Origin: Mucilaginibacter endophyticus
Lineage (GTDB): Bacteria > Bacteroidota > Bacteroidia > Sphingobacteriales > Sphingobacteriaceae
Length of the DNA stretch: 64,000 nucleotides
Reading direction: 5' to 3'
Assembly (NCBI RefSeq): GCF_003351025.1
Contig: NZ_QPCG01000004.1
Coordinates: 62,001-126,000 of the forward strand
Shown: in pieces, positions 25,515 through 34,188 of the stretch
Position numbering within the stretch: the stretch's first letter is position 1
Layout of the letters: every line of letters starts with the position of its first letter
Translations under genes and position numbers: made by a program
The notes under the pieces: generated by a model
Seen by the model: only the letters and a program-made list of their open reading frames with translations
The model's database searches: none
What the model was told of the DNA's origin: nothing

Positions 25515-26058
25515 ATTGAAAAAGTTTAGATACCTCAATATCAAAATCAGGCAACTGTAAAGATTTAAGCACCTCACCCAGCTGTGCCTTTTGCCCAAGA
25601 ATATAAGCCCCATCTTTCAACATATACAAATCGGCATTCTGCTGGATAGGATCTATTATAATGTATTCTTTTACACCGTATTTTTCGTAGATATCTTTTT
25701 TGGGACGAAGATCATAGTATGCATTTTTCTCCCACAAAATCTCTACTACTAAATCTGGTGCTCCATAGATATAATCTTTCAGAATGTCCCGTCGCTCTTT
25801 AGCAATATAAATAAAATCAGGCTTATAAGAGTTTTTATCGTCCAATATCACTTCTATCGGACCAATTAGATAGATACCTCTGTTTTGTATTTTATCTTCA
25901 TAATTTATTATGGCGGCAACAAAATTCCCTAAAGCAATTTGATGAGGAACCGTTCTTGAAGGCCAGTCAATAAGAAAACCATTTATGTACTGATATGGAG
26001 CCCCGATTGGCATTGCCATATATTCATCAAGGGTAATCTTTTTATCCGCCATTATCAT
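25513..26058 (-). CDS. Uma2 family (DUF820) PD-(D/E)xK nuclease-like protein
   Basis: 181 residues from the ATG at 26058 (26052 also possible; a longer frame opens only with TTG at 26091). Family features: KITLDEYMAMP, the acidic KPDFIYIAKER, PDLVVEILWEKNAYYDL...KKDIYEKYGVKEYIIIDP. The conserved Asp, Glu and Lys of the restriction-endonuclease-like core are all present. Uma2 proteins are very common in cyanobacteria and scattered in Bacteroidota, with unknown biological role. Single gene, divergent from surE. Confidence 0.85.
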   Translation of the reverse strand: MIMADKKITLDEYMAMPIGAPYQYINGFLIDWPSRTVPHQIALGNFVAAIINYEDKIQNRGIYLIGPIEVILDDKNSYKPDFIYIAKERRDILKDYIYGAPDLVVEILWEKNAYYDLRPKKDIYEKYGVKEYIIIDPIQQNADLYMLKDGAYILGQKAQLGEVLKSLQLPDFDIEVSKLFQ

Positions 26059-26156
26059 ATTTAAATTTAACCAAAAACTATTTGTTTCCAATTATTCACA
26101 TTTACGCCTAAACTATTATTACCAACTACATTGTTGAGGATTGTTAACTTTGCCTG

Positions 26157-26930
26157 ATGAAAGTTACCAAACCCACCATACTTGTAGTAAATGACGATGG
26201 CATTACCGCGCCGGGCATCAAAGCCCTGATGGATGCCATGGCCGAAATTGGCCGTGTTGTAGTAGTTGCTCCAGACAGTCCGCAATCGGGCATGGGGCAT
26301 GCCATTACCATTGGCAAACCTCTACGGCTCGACCAGGTTGATATTTATGAGGGTATTGAAATGTACCGTTGCTCGGGCACACCGGTTGATTGTGTAAAGC
26401 TTGCGGTTAACAAGATTTTTAAAGGCCAGAAGCCGGATCTTTGCGTTTCAGGTATCAATCATGGCTTGAACAACTCCATCAATGTGCTTTACTCCGGCAC
26501 CATGTCGGCGGCTGTTGAGGGGGCTATTGAAGGTATTCCATCAATTGGTTTTTCGTTAGATGATTATACATTACAGGCCGATTTTGAACCCTGCATCAAG
26601 TTTGTAAAAGAATTGGCCTTACAGGTACTGGCCAATGGCTTACCGCAGGCCAGCTTGTTAAACGTAAACTTCCCGAATACCAAACATATTAAAGGCATAA
26701 AAATTTGCAGGCAGGCAGCCGCCAAATGGGCCGAAGAATTTGATGAGCGCGTTGATCCGCATAAAAGGCCTTACTACTGGCTTACCGGCGTGTTCCAGTT
26801 AAACGATGGCGGCGAGGATACCGATGTTTGGGCGTTAGAACAGGGTTATGCTTCGGTTGTGCCTGTACAGTTTGATATGACGGCCCACCACGTTATCCCT
26901 TACTTAAACAACTGGAAGTTCAACATATAA
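26157..26930 (+). CDS. surE: 5'/3'-nucleotidase SurE
   Basis: 257 residues. N-terminal VVNDDGITAPGI supplies the two metal-binding aspartates, followed by VVAPDSPQSGMGHAITI, CSGTPVDCVKLAV and SGINHGLNNSINVLYSGTMSAAVEG. Metal-dependent phosphatase for nucleoside monophosphates, used in stationary-phase survival and repair. First of three tightly spaced genes (2 nt, then a 1-nt overlap) ending in lpxB. Confidence 0.95.
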   Translation: MKVTKPTILVVNDDGITAPGIKALMDAMAEIGRVVVVAPDSPQSGMGHAITIGKPLRLDQVDIYEGIEMYRCSGTPVDCVKLAVNKIFKGQKPDLCVSGINHGLNNSINVLYSGTMSAAVEGAIEGIPSIGFSLDDYTLQADFEPCIKFVKELALQVLANGLPQASLLNVNFPNTKHIKGIKICRQAAAKWAEEFDERVDPHKRPYYWLTGVFQLNDGGEDTDVWALEQGYASVVPVQFDMTAHHVIPYLNNWKFNI

Positions 26931-26932
26931 TC

Positions 26933-27199
26933 ATGCTAAACAAAAACGATATATCCGCAGGCTTACTCATTGGCGCCATATTGCCGGGCATAAGCCTGCT
27001 TGTTTTTGGGTTTCTACTAAAAAACCAGATTGTTTTTATGCACAAGCCAGGCATCCCCTACTTTGTTGCTTTTGCCATCAACTTGTTTATTATCCGTTAC
27101 TTTTATGGTAAAGGGGCCGAGAAAACCGGGAACGGCGTTGCCATGATCTCGCTCTTGTTTATGCTGGCTATTTTCATTTTTAAACTACAATCCTTATAA
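26933..27199 (+). CDS. Small three-helix membrane protein
   Basis: 88 residues with three hydrophobic segments (about 10-27, 38-53 and 68-86) separated by short basic loops (KNQ, YFYGKGAEK). No recognised domain. Starts 2 nt after surE and its TAA overlaps the lpxB ATG (TAATG), so it is translationally coupled to both. A link to lipid A or envelope work is only suggested by that position. Confidence 0.75.
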   Translation: MLNKNDISAGLLIGAILPGISLLVFGFLLKNQIVFMHKPGIPYFVAFAINLFIIRYFYGKGAEKTGNGVAMISLLFMLAIFIFKLQSL

Positions 27200-28314
27200 T
27201 GAAATACTACCTGGTAGCCGGCGAGGCTTCGGGCGATTTGCACGGAGCTAACTTAATGAAAGCCCTGAAAGTACTTGATCCAAAAGCTGGCTTTCGTTTT
27301 TTTGGCGGCGACCTGATGCAGGCCGAAGGTGGCACCCTGGTAAAACATTATGCCGATATGGCATTTATGGGCTTTGTTGAGGTGGTAGCTAATTTGCAGA
27401 CCATCCTTAAAAACATGAAATCATGCAAACAGGATATCAGCGCTTACCAGCCGGATGTTTTGATCCTGATAGATTTCCCCGGCTTTAACCTTAAAATAGC
27501 TGAGTACGCCAAGGCGCAGGGACTTTTGGTTTGCTACTATATTTCGCCAAAGGTTTGGGCCTGGAATCAAAAACGGGTACTCAAGATCAAACGGATTGTA
27601 GATCATCTGTTTTGCATCCTGCCTTTTGAGGTAGCATTTTATAAAGAATGGGGAATGGAGGTTGATTATGTAGGCAACCCGCTGCTTGATGCCGTTTCAG
27701 CGTTTAAACCTGATGCTGATTTTCTGCAGAAAAATAACCTTTCCGGTAAAAACATCATCGCGTTATTACCAGGTAGCCGCAAGCAGGAAATTAGCAGGTT
27801 GCTGCCTGATATGATCAAAGCATCGGTTAATTTCCCCGAATATCAATTTGTAATTGCCGGCGCACCGGCTTTTCAGGCTGATTATTATACGCCATATCTA
27901 AACGGAGCCAATATCCCGATTGTATTTAACGCCACTTATGATTTGCTAAATCAAGCCCATGCGGCCATCGTGGCATCTGGCACCGCCACACTCGAAACCG
28001 CTTTGTTTAACGTACCGCAGGTAGTGGTTTATAAAGGCGGTAAATTAACCATTGCCATCGCGCGCATGCTGGTAAAACTGAAATTTATATCCCTTGTAAA
28101 CCTAATTATGGATAAAGCGGTTGTAAAAGAATTGATCCAGGAAGAATGCACCAGCGAAAAGATCGGTAGCGAACTCGATCTGCTTATCAACAATGCTGTT
28201 TATCGCCAAACCATGCTCAGCAATTACGACGAACTTGATGTACGTATGGGGCAACCGGGAGCATCAGCCAAAACAGCGGGATTGATTGTTAAGTACGCTA
28301 AGGCTGATAAATAG
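27199..28314 (+). CDS. lpxB: Lipid-A-disaccharide synthase
   Basis: 371 residues. Typical GT19 features: YYLVAGEASGDLHGANLMKAL at the start, GFVEVVANL, LIDFPGFNLKIAEYAK, YYISPKVWAWNQKRVLKIK, LLPGSRKQEI and ASGTATLETAL...VVVYK. Joins UDP-2,3-diacylglucosamine and lipid X at the inner face of the cytoplasmic membrane. Last gene of the surE-membrane protein-lpxB unit. Confidence 0.95.
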   Translation: MKYYLVAGEASGDLHGANLMKALKVLDPKAGFRFFGGDLMQAEGGTLVKHYADMAFMGFVEVVANLQTILKNMKSCKQDISAYQPDVLILIDFPGFNLKIAEYAKAQGLLVCYYISPKVWAWNQKRVLKIKRIVDHLFCILPFEVAFYKEWGMEVDYVGNPLLDAVSAFKPDADFLQKNNLSGKNIIALLPGSRKQEISRLLPDMIKASVNFPEYQFVIAGAPAFQADYYTPYLNGANIPIVFNATYDLLNQAHAAIVASGTATLETALFNVPQVVVYKGGKLTIAIARMLVKLKFISLVNLIMDKAVVKELIQEECTSEKIGSELDLLINNAVYRQTMLSNYDELDVRMGQPGASAKTAGLIVKYAKADK

Positions 28315-28368
28315 ACTTGTCAGCCTGCGTGGAAAAAATTGTAATGTGTGAATTAGGTGCAGAGAGGC

Positions 28369-28440
28369 TGTCATCCTGAGCTTGTCGAAGGACGCGCGCA
28401 GAGGCCCTACCCGCCATGCTTCGACAGGCTCAACATGACA
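28369..28440. repeat. 72-bp inverted repeat of the CTTGTCGAAG type
   Basis: TGTCATCCTGAGCTTGTCGA at 28369 and its near-complement ending at 28440 (22-nt arms, 3 mismatches), 54 nt after lpxB. The TCATCCTGAGC...TCGAAGG motif is a widespread intergenic repeat in bacterial genomes. Confidence 0.75.
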
Positions 28441-28458
28441 CCCATTTCAAATACATTT

Positions 28459-28626
28459 TCAAGGCTTTATCTCTTTATCATTATTTTCTTCCGGTTTCAG
28501 TTCGGATTGGATGATGTCCTTTTCTAACTGCTTTTCATCTTTCCGGTTTCGCCTGATGATCCATACCAGTAATATAATAACCGCAATAACAACAATGATT
28601 ACTATGGGATAATTTACCTGATCCAT
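28459..28626 (-). CDS. Small single-pass membrane protein
   Basis: 55 residues, ATG at 28626 to TGA at 28459. One strong helix (PIVIIVVIAVIILLVWII, residues 7-24), then RRNRKDEKQ and an acidic tail ending KPEENNDKEIKP. The positive-inside rule places the charged tail in the cytoplasm. Similar short proteins are common as hypotheticals in Sphingobacteriaceae. It lies between lpxB and the convergent universal stress gene. Function unknown. Confidence 0.7.
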   Translation of the reverse strand: MDQVNYPIVIIVVIAVIILLVWIIRRNRKDEKQLEKDIIQSELKPEENNDKEIKP

Positions 28627-28721
28627 AATGTTTGTATTTATATAGCGTATATTAATTTCACAGATGGCAATAAAACCTTGTGGACATCAGCCTTTAGCTT
28701 TAGGCGTTATGCTTTCAGCCC

Positions 28722-29543
28722 CTACTCGTGCAGTATCAATATCGCCTTAACCGATTTATTCATCACCTGGTTAACCGTGCTGCGCGTAAACAAACGGTAC
28801 ACAATATTATGGTGATGTTTAACCAAACAAAGCATATCCGTTTCATGCGACTGGATGAAATTCATAATGCCATTCAACGCGCTGCTGTCTTGTATGTAAT
28901 TAAATTCAAGGTCGGTATGCTTGATCAAATCGCGTAAGCGGGCTTCCCAAACCTGTACCTGCTGCTCGTCGGTTTTTTCGGCCACATAAAGCACCTGCAT
29001 TTTGGCCGAACCAAAAGCTTTAATCATTTCATTAAGCGCGTTAACATCTATAGCAGAAAGACGTGTTTCAAAATCGGTAGCAAGGGTTATCATCGGCACA
29101 TTATCAAACTTGCTTTCCAGTGGCACAATCAGCGTAGGGATCTTTATTTTGGTTACTACCATACTGGCATTACTGCCCACTATGCCGGTAATACCGGTTG
29201 CGCCCATAATACCCATCACCAGCAATTCAACCTCATGCTTTTCAACATAACGGGTTATCACCGCTTTTAAAAAGCCTACATCGCAAAGGGTAGTTACCTT
29301 TACATTTTGATACTTGCTATCTGTAGTGTAAGTACTTACCCATTCTTTTAATGCCTCGCGTTTGTTATTGTAGTAGTCTTCAATAAAAATGGCGTTATAG
29401 GTACTGTTGTTGATACCTTCGGTTGGGTGTATGGCATGTATAGCGCAAACTTCACGGCCTAATATGCTGGCCAGTTCCATGGCGTAAGCCATCGCGTTCG
29501 CGGCGCATTTTGAAAAATCGGTGGCTACCAGTATCTGTTTCAT
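28722..29543 (-). CDS. Universal stress protein, tandem UspA domains
   Basis: 273 residues with two Usp domains: the first starts MKQILVATDFSKCAANAMAYAMELA and has the ATP-binding GxxGxxGxxxGS-type loop (GIMGATGITGIVGSNAS); the second (about 150-273) starts PMITLATDFETRL and lacks a clear nucleotide loop. Encoded 9 nt downstream of the phosphate transporter, so probably co-transcribed and linked to phosphate or energy stress. Confidence 0.92.
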   Translation of the reverse strand: MKQILVATDFSKCAANAMAYAMELASILGREVCAIHAIHPTEGINNSTYNAIFIEDYYNNKREALKEWVSTYTTDSKYQNVKVTTLCDVGFLKAVITRYVEKHEVELLVMGIMGATGITGIVGSNASMVVTKIKIPTLIVPLESKFDNVPMITLATDFETRLSAIDVNALNEMIKAFGSAKMQVLYVAEKTDEQQVQVWEARLRDLIKHTDLEFNYIQDSSALNGIMNFIQSHETDMLCLVKHHHNIVYRLFTRSTVNQVMNKSVKAILILHE

Positions 29544-29552
29544 TTTACTGTA

Positions 29553-30977
29553 TTATATAAACAAATGAAAAAGCATGAATAATAAAAATGCTAAAATTAT
29601 CGCAACCGGCAAAGTAAGCACCCACGCTAAAGCGATGTTTTTAAGCGTACCGTTATTTAAATTCCCCTTACCGCCCGACGCAACCATCGCCCCGGCTATG
29701 CCGCTCGACAAAACGTGCGTTGTACTTACCGGCAAGCCAAAGCCTGTGCTTAAACCAATGGTTGATGCGGCCACAATCTCCGAGGTTGCGCCCTGGGCAT
29801 AGTTCAAATGTTCATTACCTATCTTTTCGCCAATGGTAACCACAATTCTTTTCCAGCCTATCATAGTACCCACACCTAACGAAAGCGAGATAATAGCAAT
29901 AACCCATACAGGCGCAAAATCCGTTACATGTTCTAGTTCATTAGCTGCGCTGGTAAGCGCTTCTTTCTCTTTAACTTCAAGGCTTACCCTTGGATCTTTA
30001 ATTACAGCTCTTATATCTTTAATAACGCCTTCAACCTGTTTACGATAACGGTAAGTTTTTGCTACCTCTTTTTCATTTTTTTCGGCCAGGGATGCTTTGG
30101 TTTGATCAATAGCGGTTTTCAGTTCGGTTAAAACGGGTTTCTTTTCGCTGTTATTAGCGAGCCGGGCGTTAACAACCTGCTCTGTTTGATTTAAGGCAGA
30201 TAAAACTTTGGCATCCGGAACCGCATGATTTACCGCGAAACGTGCAGGTAAAAAAGCGATCAGGATCAGCATAAATAAGCCTACACCTTTTTGCCCGTCA
30301 TTACTGCCATGAAAAAAGCTTACCAGCGTACAGGTAGTAACCAGCAAAAGGCGGATATGTATTGGCGGCCTGTCGTTTTCGCCGCTGGGGATATGAAATA
30401 ACGCGTGTGATTTGGTTACATGCTTCAGGAACAACATCAGCAATGCCGCCGCGCCGAAACCAATTAACGGCGACAGGATCAGCGATGAACCTATTTCACC
30501 AGCTTTACTCCAGTTTACCCCCGGACCATTATAGTAAAAAGTAAAGGCAAGTCCGCCGCCAATCATGGCACCGATCATAGTATGCGAACTTGAACAAGGA
30601 ATCCCCAGATACCAGGTACCCAAATTCCAAACAATAGATGACAACAGTACAGCAAGTACCAGGCAGGCGCCAACACTCACGGGCAGGGTCATCAGCGTAT
30701 CTAAAGGCACTAATTTTAAAATACCCATGGCAACAGTAACACCGCCAAGGCAAACACCTAAAAAGTTCCAGAAGCCCGACCACGGAATAGCGTAAATTGG
30801 CCGAAGAGCTTTGGTATAAATAACTGTAGCTACGGCATTGGCTGTATCATGAAAGCCATTTACAAACTCAAAACCAATAACTGCCAGGATACAAAGAAGA
30901 AAAACTGTGAGCAGGTAACCGCTCAGATCCACCTGGCCAAGGAAGGGGAGTATAACCGCGGGGATTGAAAAATGCAT
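29553..30977 (-). CDS. PiT family inorganic phosphate transporter
   Basis: 474 residues, about 10-11 membrane helices. The two PiT signature repeats are visible: GFHDTANAVATVIYTKAL near residue 42 and FHGSNDGQKGVGL in the middle, with PCSSSHTMIGAMIGGG and LPVSTTHVLSSGIAGAM as the paired GxxxP/STTH loops. A soluble helical insert of about 110 residues (about 245-355) resembles the coiled-coil insert of many Bacteroidota PiT proteins. Imports phosphate with a cation. First gene of a two-gene unit with the Usp. Confidence 0.93.
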   Translation of the reverse strand: MHFSIPAVILPFLGQVDLSGYLLTVFLLCILAVIGFEFVNGFHDTANAVATVIYTKALRPIYAIPWSGFWNFLGVCLGGVTVAMGILKLVPLDTLMTLPVSVGACLVLAVLLSSIVWNLGTWYLGIPCSSSHTMIGAMIGGGLAFTFYYNGPGVNWSKAGEIGSSLILSPLIGFGAAALLMLFLKHVTKSHALFHIPSGENDRPPIHIRLLLVTTCTLVSFFHGSNDGQKGVGLFMLILIAFLPARFAVNHAVPDAKVLSALNQTEQVVNARLANNSEKKPVLTELKTAIDQTKASLAEKNEKEVAKTYRYRKQVEGVIKDIRAVIKDPRVSLEVKEKEALTSAANELEHVTDFAPVWVIAIISLSLGVGTMIGWKRIVVTIGEKIGNEHLNYAQGATSEIVAASTIGLSTGFGLPVSTTHVLSSGIAGAMVASGGKGNLNNGTLKNIALAWVLTLPVAIILAFLLFMLFHLFI

Positions 30978-31133
30978 AAAACTTTGTTTATGACCGGCGA
31001 ATAAGTTTCGCCTGCCGCTTTAGTTTCAAAGAACCGTTTCAGTCATTTCCTTTAAGTGATGCAAATATTAACATATTGTTATTTAATAACATATAAACTT
31101 AACACAACATTAAACAGGCATCAGGCACACCGC

Positions 31134-31167
31134 AAAAAAATAGAGCCCTGCTTATTACAGGGCTCTA
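31134..31167 (-). terminator. Intrinsic terminator after the small-gene cluster
   Basis: TAGAGCCCTG (31141-31150), 7-nt loop, CAGGGCTCTA (31158-31167): perfect 10-bp stem; on the minus strand it is followed by seven T (31134-31140). It ends transcription of the three small genes 31219-31771. Confidence 0.85.
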
Positions 31168-31218
31168 CGTTTTCATAGGAGATGTTAGTACTCGATAGGT
31201 AGATATGATATATGTTGA

Positions 31219-31383
31219 TCAAGCGGCAGACAGCGTTTGCTGTGCTGCTACCTGCTTGCTGTTGCTCATGAATTGGGTTTTAGCCCTATAGTTTTTTAAA
31301 TCTTCCCTTAACAGCTCCAATAATTCGGCGTCAAAGCGTGCAAGTAATTTAGATATTGCGGGTGTTGGTTTATATGCTTTCAT
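31219..31383 (-). CDS. Small peptide A, paralogue of peptide B
   Basis: 54 residues, ATG at 31383 to TGA at 31219: MKAYKPTPAISKLLARFDAE, then LLELLREDLKNYRAKTQF and a polar Ser/Gln/Ala tail. It aligns without gaps to the peptide at 31424-31552 over 27 residues (12 identical: K-L...F-D.E-L......D-L-K...A-K-T). Helical and charged; no signal sequence, membrane segment or cysteine. Last of three small genes before a strong terminator. Function unknown. Confidence 0.65.
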   Translation of the reverse strand: MKAYKPTPAISKLLARFDAELLELLREDLKNYRAKTQFMSNSKQVAAQQTLSAA

Positions 31384-31423
31384 AGGTAGATGTTTTTGTA
31401 GGTAGTGTAGGGTTTTGTTTAGC

Positions 31424-31552
31424 TTAAGCGGCCGGTGTTAAATATGGTGTTTTAGCTTTTATAGCTTTCAGATCGCTCATGATGATATTTTTAAGCTCGT
31501 TATCAAAACTTGTAATCAGTTTGGTGGTTGATGTTTGTTTTTGCGTTTTCAT
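31424..31552 (-). CDS. Small peptide B, paralogue of peptide A
   Basis: 42 residues, ATG at 31552 to TAA at 31424: MKTQKQTSTTKLITSFDNEL, then KNIIMSDLKAIKAKTPYLTPAA. The shared pattern with peptide A (FDxEL-x6-DLK-x3-AKT-x-aromatic) and the same KxxKxT start show a tandem duplication. 40 nt upstream of peptide A. It could be a precursor peptide, a small regulator or an inhibitor; the sequence does not decide. Confidence 0.6.
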   Translation of the reverse strand: MKTQKQTSTTKLITSFDNELKNIIMSDLKAIKAKTPYLTPAA

Positions 31553-31594
31553 GTTGTAGGCTTTTGATGTTTTTAATATTTTAATGTCTTCGTT

Positions 31595-31771
31595 TTAGTC
31601 CTTCTTTTCTTCGTCTTCGTTCCCGGTAAGGTTGTCGTGGCGGCGTTTAGCTTCTTTGTATTGCCTCAACATCTGTTCCTCGTCGCGCGGGTCTGAAGTC
31701 TTGGTCGGCTCTACAGGATTCTCCCACTCTTTCTCTTCTTCAGGCTTAACCGCTTTGTCTTTTGCTTTCAT
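31595..31771 (-). CDS. Small highly charged protein
   Basis: 58 residues, ATG at 31771 to TAA at 31595. Rich in Glu, Lys, Asp and Arg (MKAKDKAVKPEEEKEWENPV...DPRDEEQMLRQYKEAKRRHD). No hydrophobic segment; probably disordered or a single amphipathic helix. It is the first of three small reverse-strand genes (42 and 40 nt apart) that share the terminator at 31134-31167. Similar short charged proteins are frequent hypotheticals in this family of bacteria. Confidence 0.65.
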   Translation of the reverse strand: MKAKDKAVKPEEEKEWENPVEPTKTSDPRDEEQMLRQYKEAKRRHDNLTGNEDEEKKD

Positions 31772-31970
31772 AACAGCTGCGTTTGATCAGTACTTCTCCA
31801 AATCAATGCCAAACTTTTGTCAAGCGGCATAAAAAGTCATTAAAACCTCAGATTTATTTTACATTAAAATGTAAATGCCTGAAATTCAAGACTAATTTTT
31901 TAGAATTTTTTTGACATTTTCTGGTCGATTCGATCAAAAGCGTATTTGAAAACCCATAAACAGGTATGCG

Positions 31971-33182
31971 TTAGCGAACATCAGTTACATCAGCGGACGG
32001 TTTCCTGTAGTTTAACAAATGCACTATGATCACTATTACCGATAGTATTGCACCTATGGCGCACACGCCGTTCCAGGCATAGTTTTTCCAAACCAGGCTG
32101 GCGAAAAATGTGCCTAAGGCCCCGCCTATAAAATAAGACACCATGTACACTGTATTGATCCGGTTGCGGGCTTCGGGAATTAACGCAAAAATGATAGACT
32201 GGTTGGAGATATGCGTAGCCTGCACGCCCATATCCAACAGGATAACCCCGATAATAAGGCCTACTATACTATGGCTTGAAAAATAGAACACAATAAATGA
32301 GATCAGGATAAGAGCCAATGTATAGATAGACAATTTATAAGCATCCATTTTATCGCTCAACCTTCCCATAAAACCAACGGCCACCGCTCCAAAGGCCCCC
32401 ACAAGGCCAAACATCCCTGCTGCCGCGCTCCCTTCATTAAACTGCGGCTCTTTTAATAAGAATACCAGCGTTGTCCAAAAAGCGCTGAAGCAGGCAAAGC
32501 ATAAAGCGCCTCTAAAGGCGGCAAGCCTTAATTTAGGCTGAGTTTTCACTAAATGGATCAATGATTTCATCAACTTGCCGTAATTTCCTTTATAATCGGG
32601 TTCCAATTCGGGCAAAAACAAAAATACCATCAGCCAAATAAGTAACATTAAGCCGGCAGCTATATAATACATGCTTCGCCAGCCAAAATGCTCGCCTATA
32701 AAACCACTTAATGTACGCGAAAGCAAAATACCTATCAATAAGCCACTCATCACAAAGCCTATCTTTTTTCCCCGTTCGTGCGGTTTAGCCAGATGCGCAG
32801 CCATCGGGATCAACAACTGCGGAATTACAGATGATACACCTACCAGGAAACCGGCTATCATAACTATGGTTACCGACGGAGCAAGGGCGCTACCCAATAG
32901 AGACAGGATCACCAACACAAAATCTATCAAAATAAGTCGCTTACGCTTAAGCATATCCGCCAGGGGCACTATAAATAATAGTCCCGTGGCATAACCTATC
33001 TGTGTAAAAAGCGATATTTGCTGCGCTTTTTTGTCGCTCACACCAAAATCATGCGCCATATCGGCCAGTAAAGGTTGGTTGTAGTATATGTTTGCCACCA
33101 CTAAACCTGTAGCTATGGTCATGATCCATAAGGTTAATGGTGTAAGGTGCGGATGTTGTTTTTCAGTATGAGTTGAAGACAT
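31971..33182 (-). CDS. MFS transporter, drug-efflux type
   Basis: 403 residues, 12 predicted helices. N-terminal TLWIMTIATGLVVANIYYNQPLL and the loop-2/3 motif PLADMLKRKRLILIDF (motif A form) are typical of the YgaY/YbcL-like branch of DHA1 exporters; a second motif-A copy GFMGRLSDKMDAYKL opens the C-terminal half. Probably exports a hydrophobic compound with proton exchange; substrate unknown. Single gene. Confidence 0.9.
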   Translation of the reverse strand: MSSTHTEKQHPHLTPLTLWIMTIATGLVVANIYYNQPLLADMAHDFGVSDKKAQQISLFTQIGYATGLLFIVPLADMLKRKRLILIDFVLVILSLLGSALAPSVTIVMIAGFLVGVSSVIPQLLIPMAAHLAKPHERGKKIGFVMSGLLIGILLSRTLSGFIGEHFGWRSMYYIAAGLMLLIWLMVFLFLPELEPDYKGNYGKLMKSLIHLVKTQPKLRLAAFRGALCFACFSAFWTTLVFLLKEPQFNEGSAAAGMFGLVGAFGAVAVGFMGRLSDKMDAYKLSIYTLALILISFIVFYFSSHSIVGLIIGVILLDMGVQATHISNQSIIFALIPEARNRINTVYMVSYFIGGALGTFFASLVWKNYAWNGVCAIGAILSVIVIIVHLLNYRKPSADVTDVR

Positions 33183-33749
33183 ATTTTAAAGAGCAGTATG
33201 TTTTTGCTGCAAAAGTGCCAAAGCATCTTTAAAAAAAAGCCTTTGTAAAGTAATTTTTATAACGCTAATACGTTTAGGACATAAATTGATTTAGCAAACA
33301 AAAGTTCTTTAAACGGTTTAAAAAACGAGTTAAATAGAAAAATCTCATTGAATTTTGTTGTTTTTACCAAAAAACAAACCACCAATTAACCTTTAAAGCC
33401 TTTTCTTGTCCAGTTTTTGATTTTAAAGCCACTTTAAACCTTAATTTTAATTTAAAAATTACTTAAAATTAATTTTTTGTAAACTTTAAAAGCAAAAACG
33501 TCAATTTTTTATTTGAAAAAACAACAGTAAGTAATTATTAAAAATGATTTTCAAAAAATTAGTAAATTTTTAATGATTTATTCCTATTTTTGACAATAAG
33601 ATATCGGACAAGAAAGTAATTGATTAAACTTACAAAAAAATTACAAAAAATATTTTCCGAATATCAAAACTTAGTGTTACTTTTACACCGTGTTAAAGAT
33701 AACACCACATAAAATAGTCTTCTCATAATTTAGGTTTATAATTGGTTAG
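33183..33749. other. Very AT-rich intergenic region, no protein gene
   Basis: About 570 nt with long T and A runs and many TTTAAA/TTAATT words (especially 33310-33560); no plausible reading frame on either strand. Near its right end GTGTTAAAGATAACAC (33691-33706) can form a small hairpin, and a strong terminator follows at 33750-33784. The right half could be a non-coding RNA; the left end must hold the MFS gene promoter. Confidence 0.45.
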
Positions 33750-33784
33750 TAAAGGCCCCTGCCCATCAGGGGCTTTACTTTTTT
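33750..33784 (+). terminator. Intrinsic terminator without an upstream protein gene
   Basis: TAAAG-G-CCCCTG (33750-33761), CCCAT loop, CAGGGGCTTTA (33767-33777), then CTTTTTT. The stem is 11 bp with one bulged G and is oriented for forward transcription, but no forward protein gene ends nearby. Confidence 0.75.
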
Positions 33785-33878
33785 ATAAGCTTTTCATTTA
33801 ATCACCCTCAAATATTCTTTTCATTTAAAACGCATTGTATATTTATACAACTAAACCATTTTAAATACAAACTCACCT

Positions 33879-34127
33879 ATGTCGTCCCCCAAAAACAAAT
33901 ACTGTATCATTAAAACTATAAAACATGCATTTTCAAACAAGGTTGATGTCACCACCGACTACGGCATGGATATTAACTTCAGCCAGGAGTTTGAAACGGT
34001 TACAAAATTCACATCCGTAGTAGATGCGTTAAATTATATGTCGGGCCAGGGATGGGAACTTGTTAATACTGTATCTTCAGGTAACATACTGGAGCTGCAC
34101 CATATCATGAAGAAGCACGCAGAATAA
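33879..34127 (+). CDS. Conserved small protein of unknown function
   Basis: 82 residues: a start rich in Lys, VTTDYGMDINFSQEFET in the middle, and SVVDALNYMSGQGWELVNTV...HHIMKK at the end. The MSxxGWE(L/F)V...(L/M)KK ending recalls DUF4177-like small proteins that are common in Bacteroidota. No signal or membrane segment. It has its own terminator (34133-34174). Function unknown. Confidence 0.75.
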   Translation: MSSPKNKYCIIKTIKHAFSNKVDVTTDYGMDINFSQEFETVTKFTSVVDALNYMSGQGWELVNTVSSGNILELHHIMKKHAE

Positions 34128-34132
34128 ACAAT

Positions 34133-34174
34133 AAAACAGGAAAGCTTAGGTAGTGACCTAAGCTTTCCTGTTTT
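34133..34174. terminator. Bidirectional terminator, 19-bp perfect stem
   Basis: AAAACAGGAAAGCTTAGGT (34133-34151) and its exact complement (34156-34174) around AGTG. It separates the forward small gene from the convergent end of the B12 operon. Confidence 0.9.
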
Positions 34175-34188
34175 GTAAATTTTCAATA

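Noticed and set aside
25513..26058. Uma2 protein as part of a defence system
   Set aside because: It has a nuclease-like core but stands alone between housekeeping genes with its own terminator; no partner genes support a defence role.
26067..26300. 77-codon reverse frame over the surE start
   Set aside because: Antisense shadow of surE; no conserved features.
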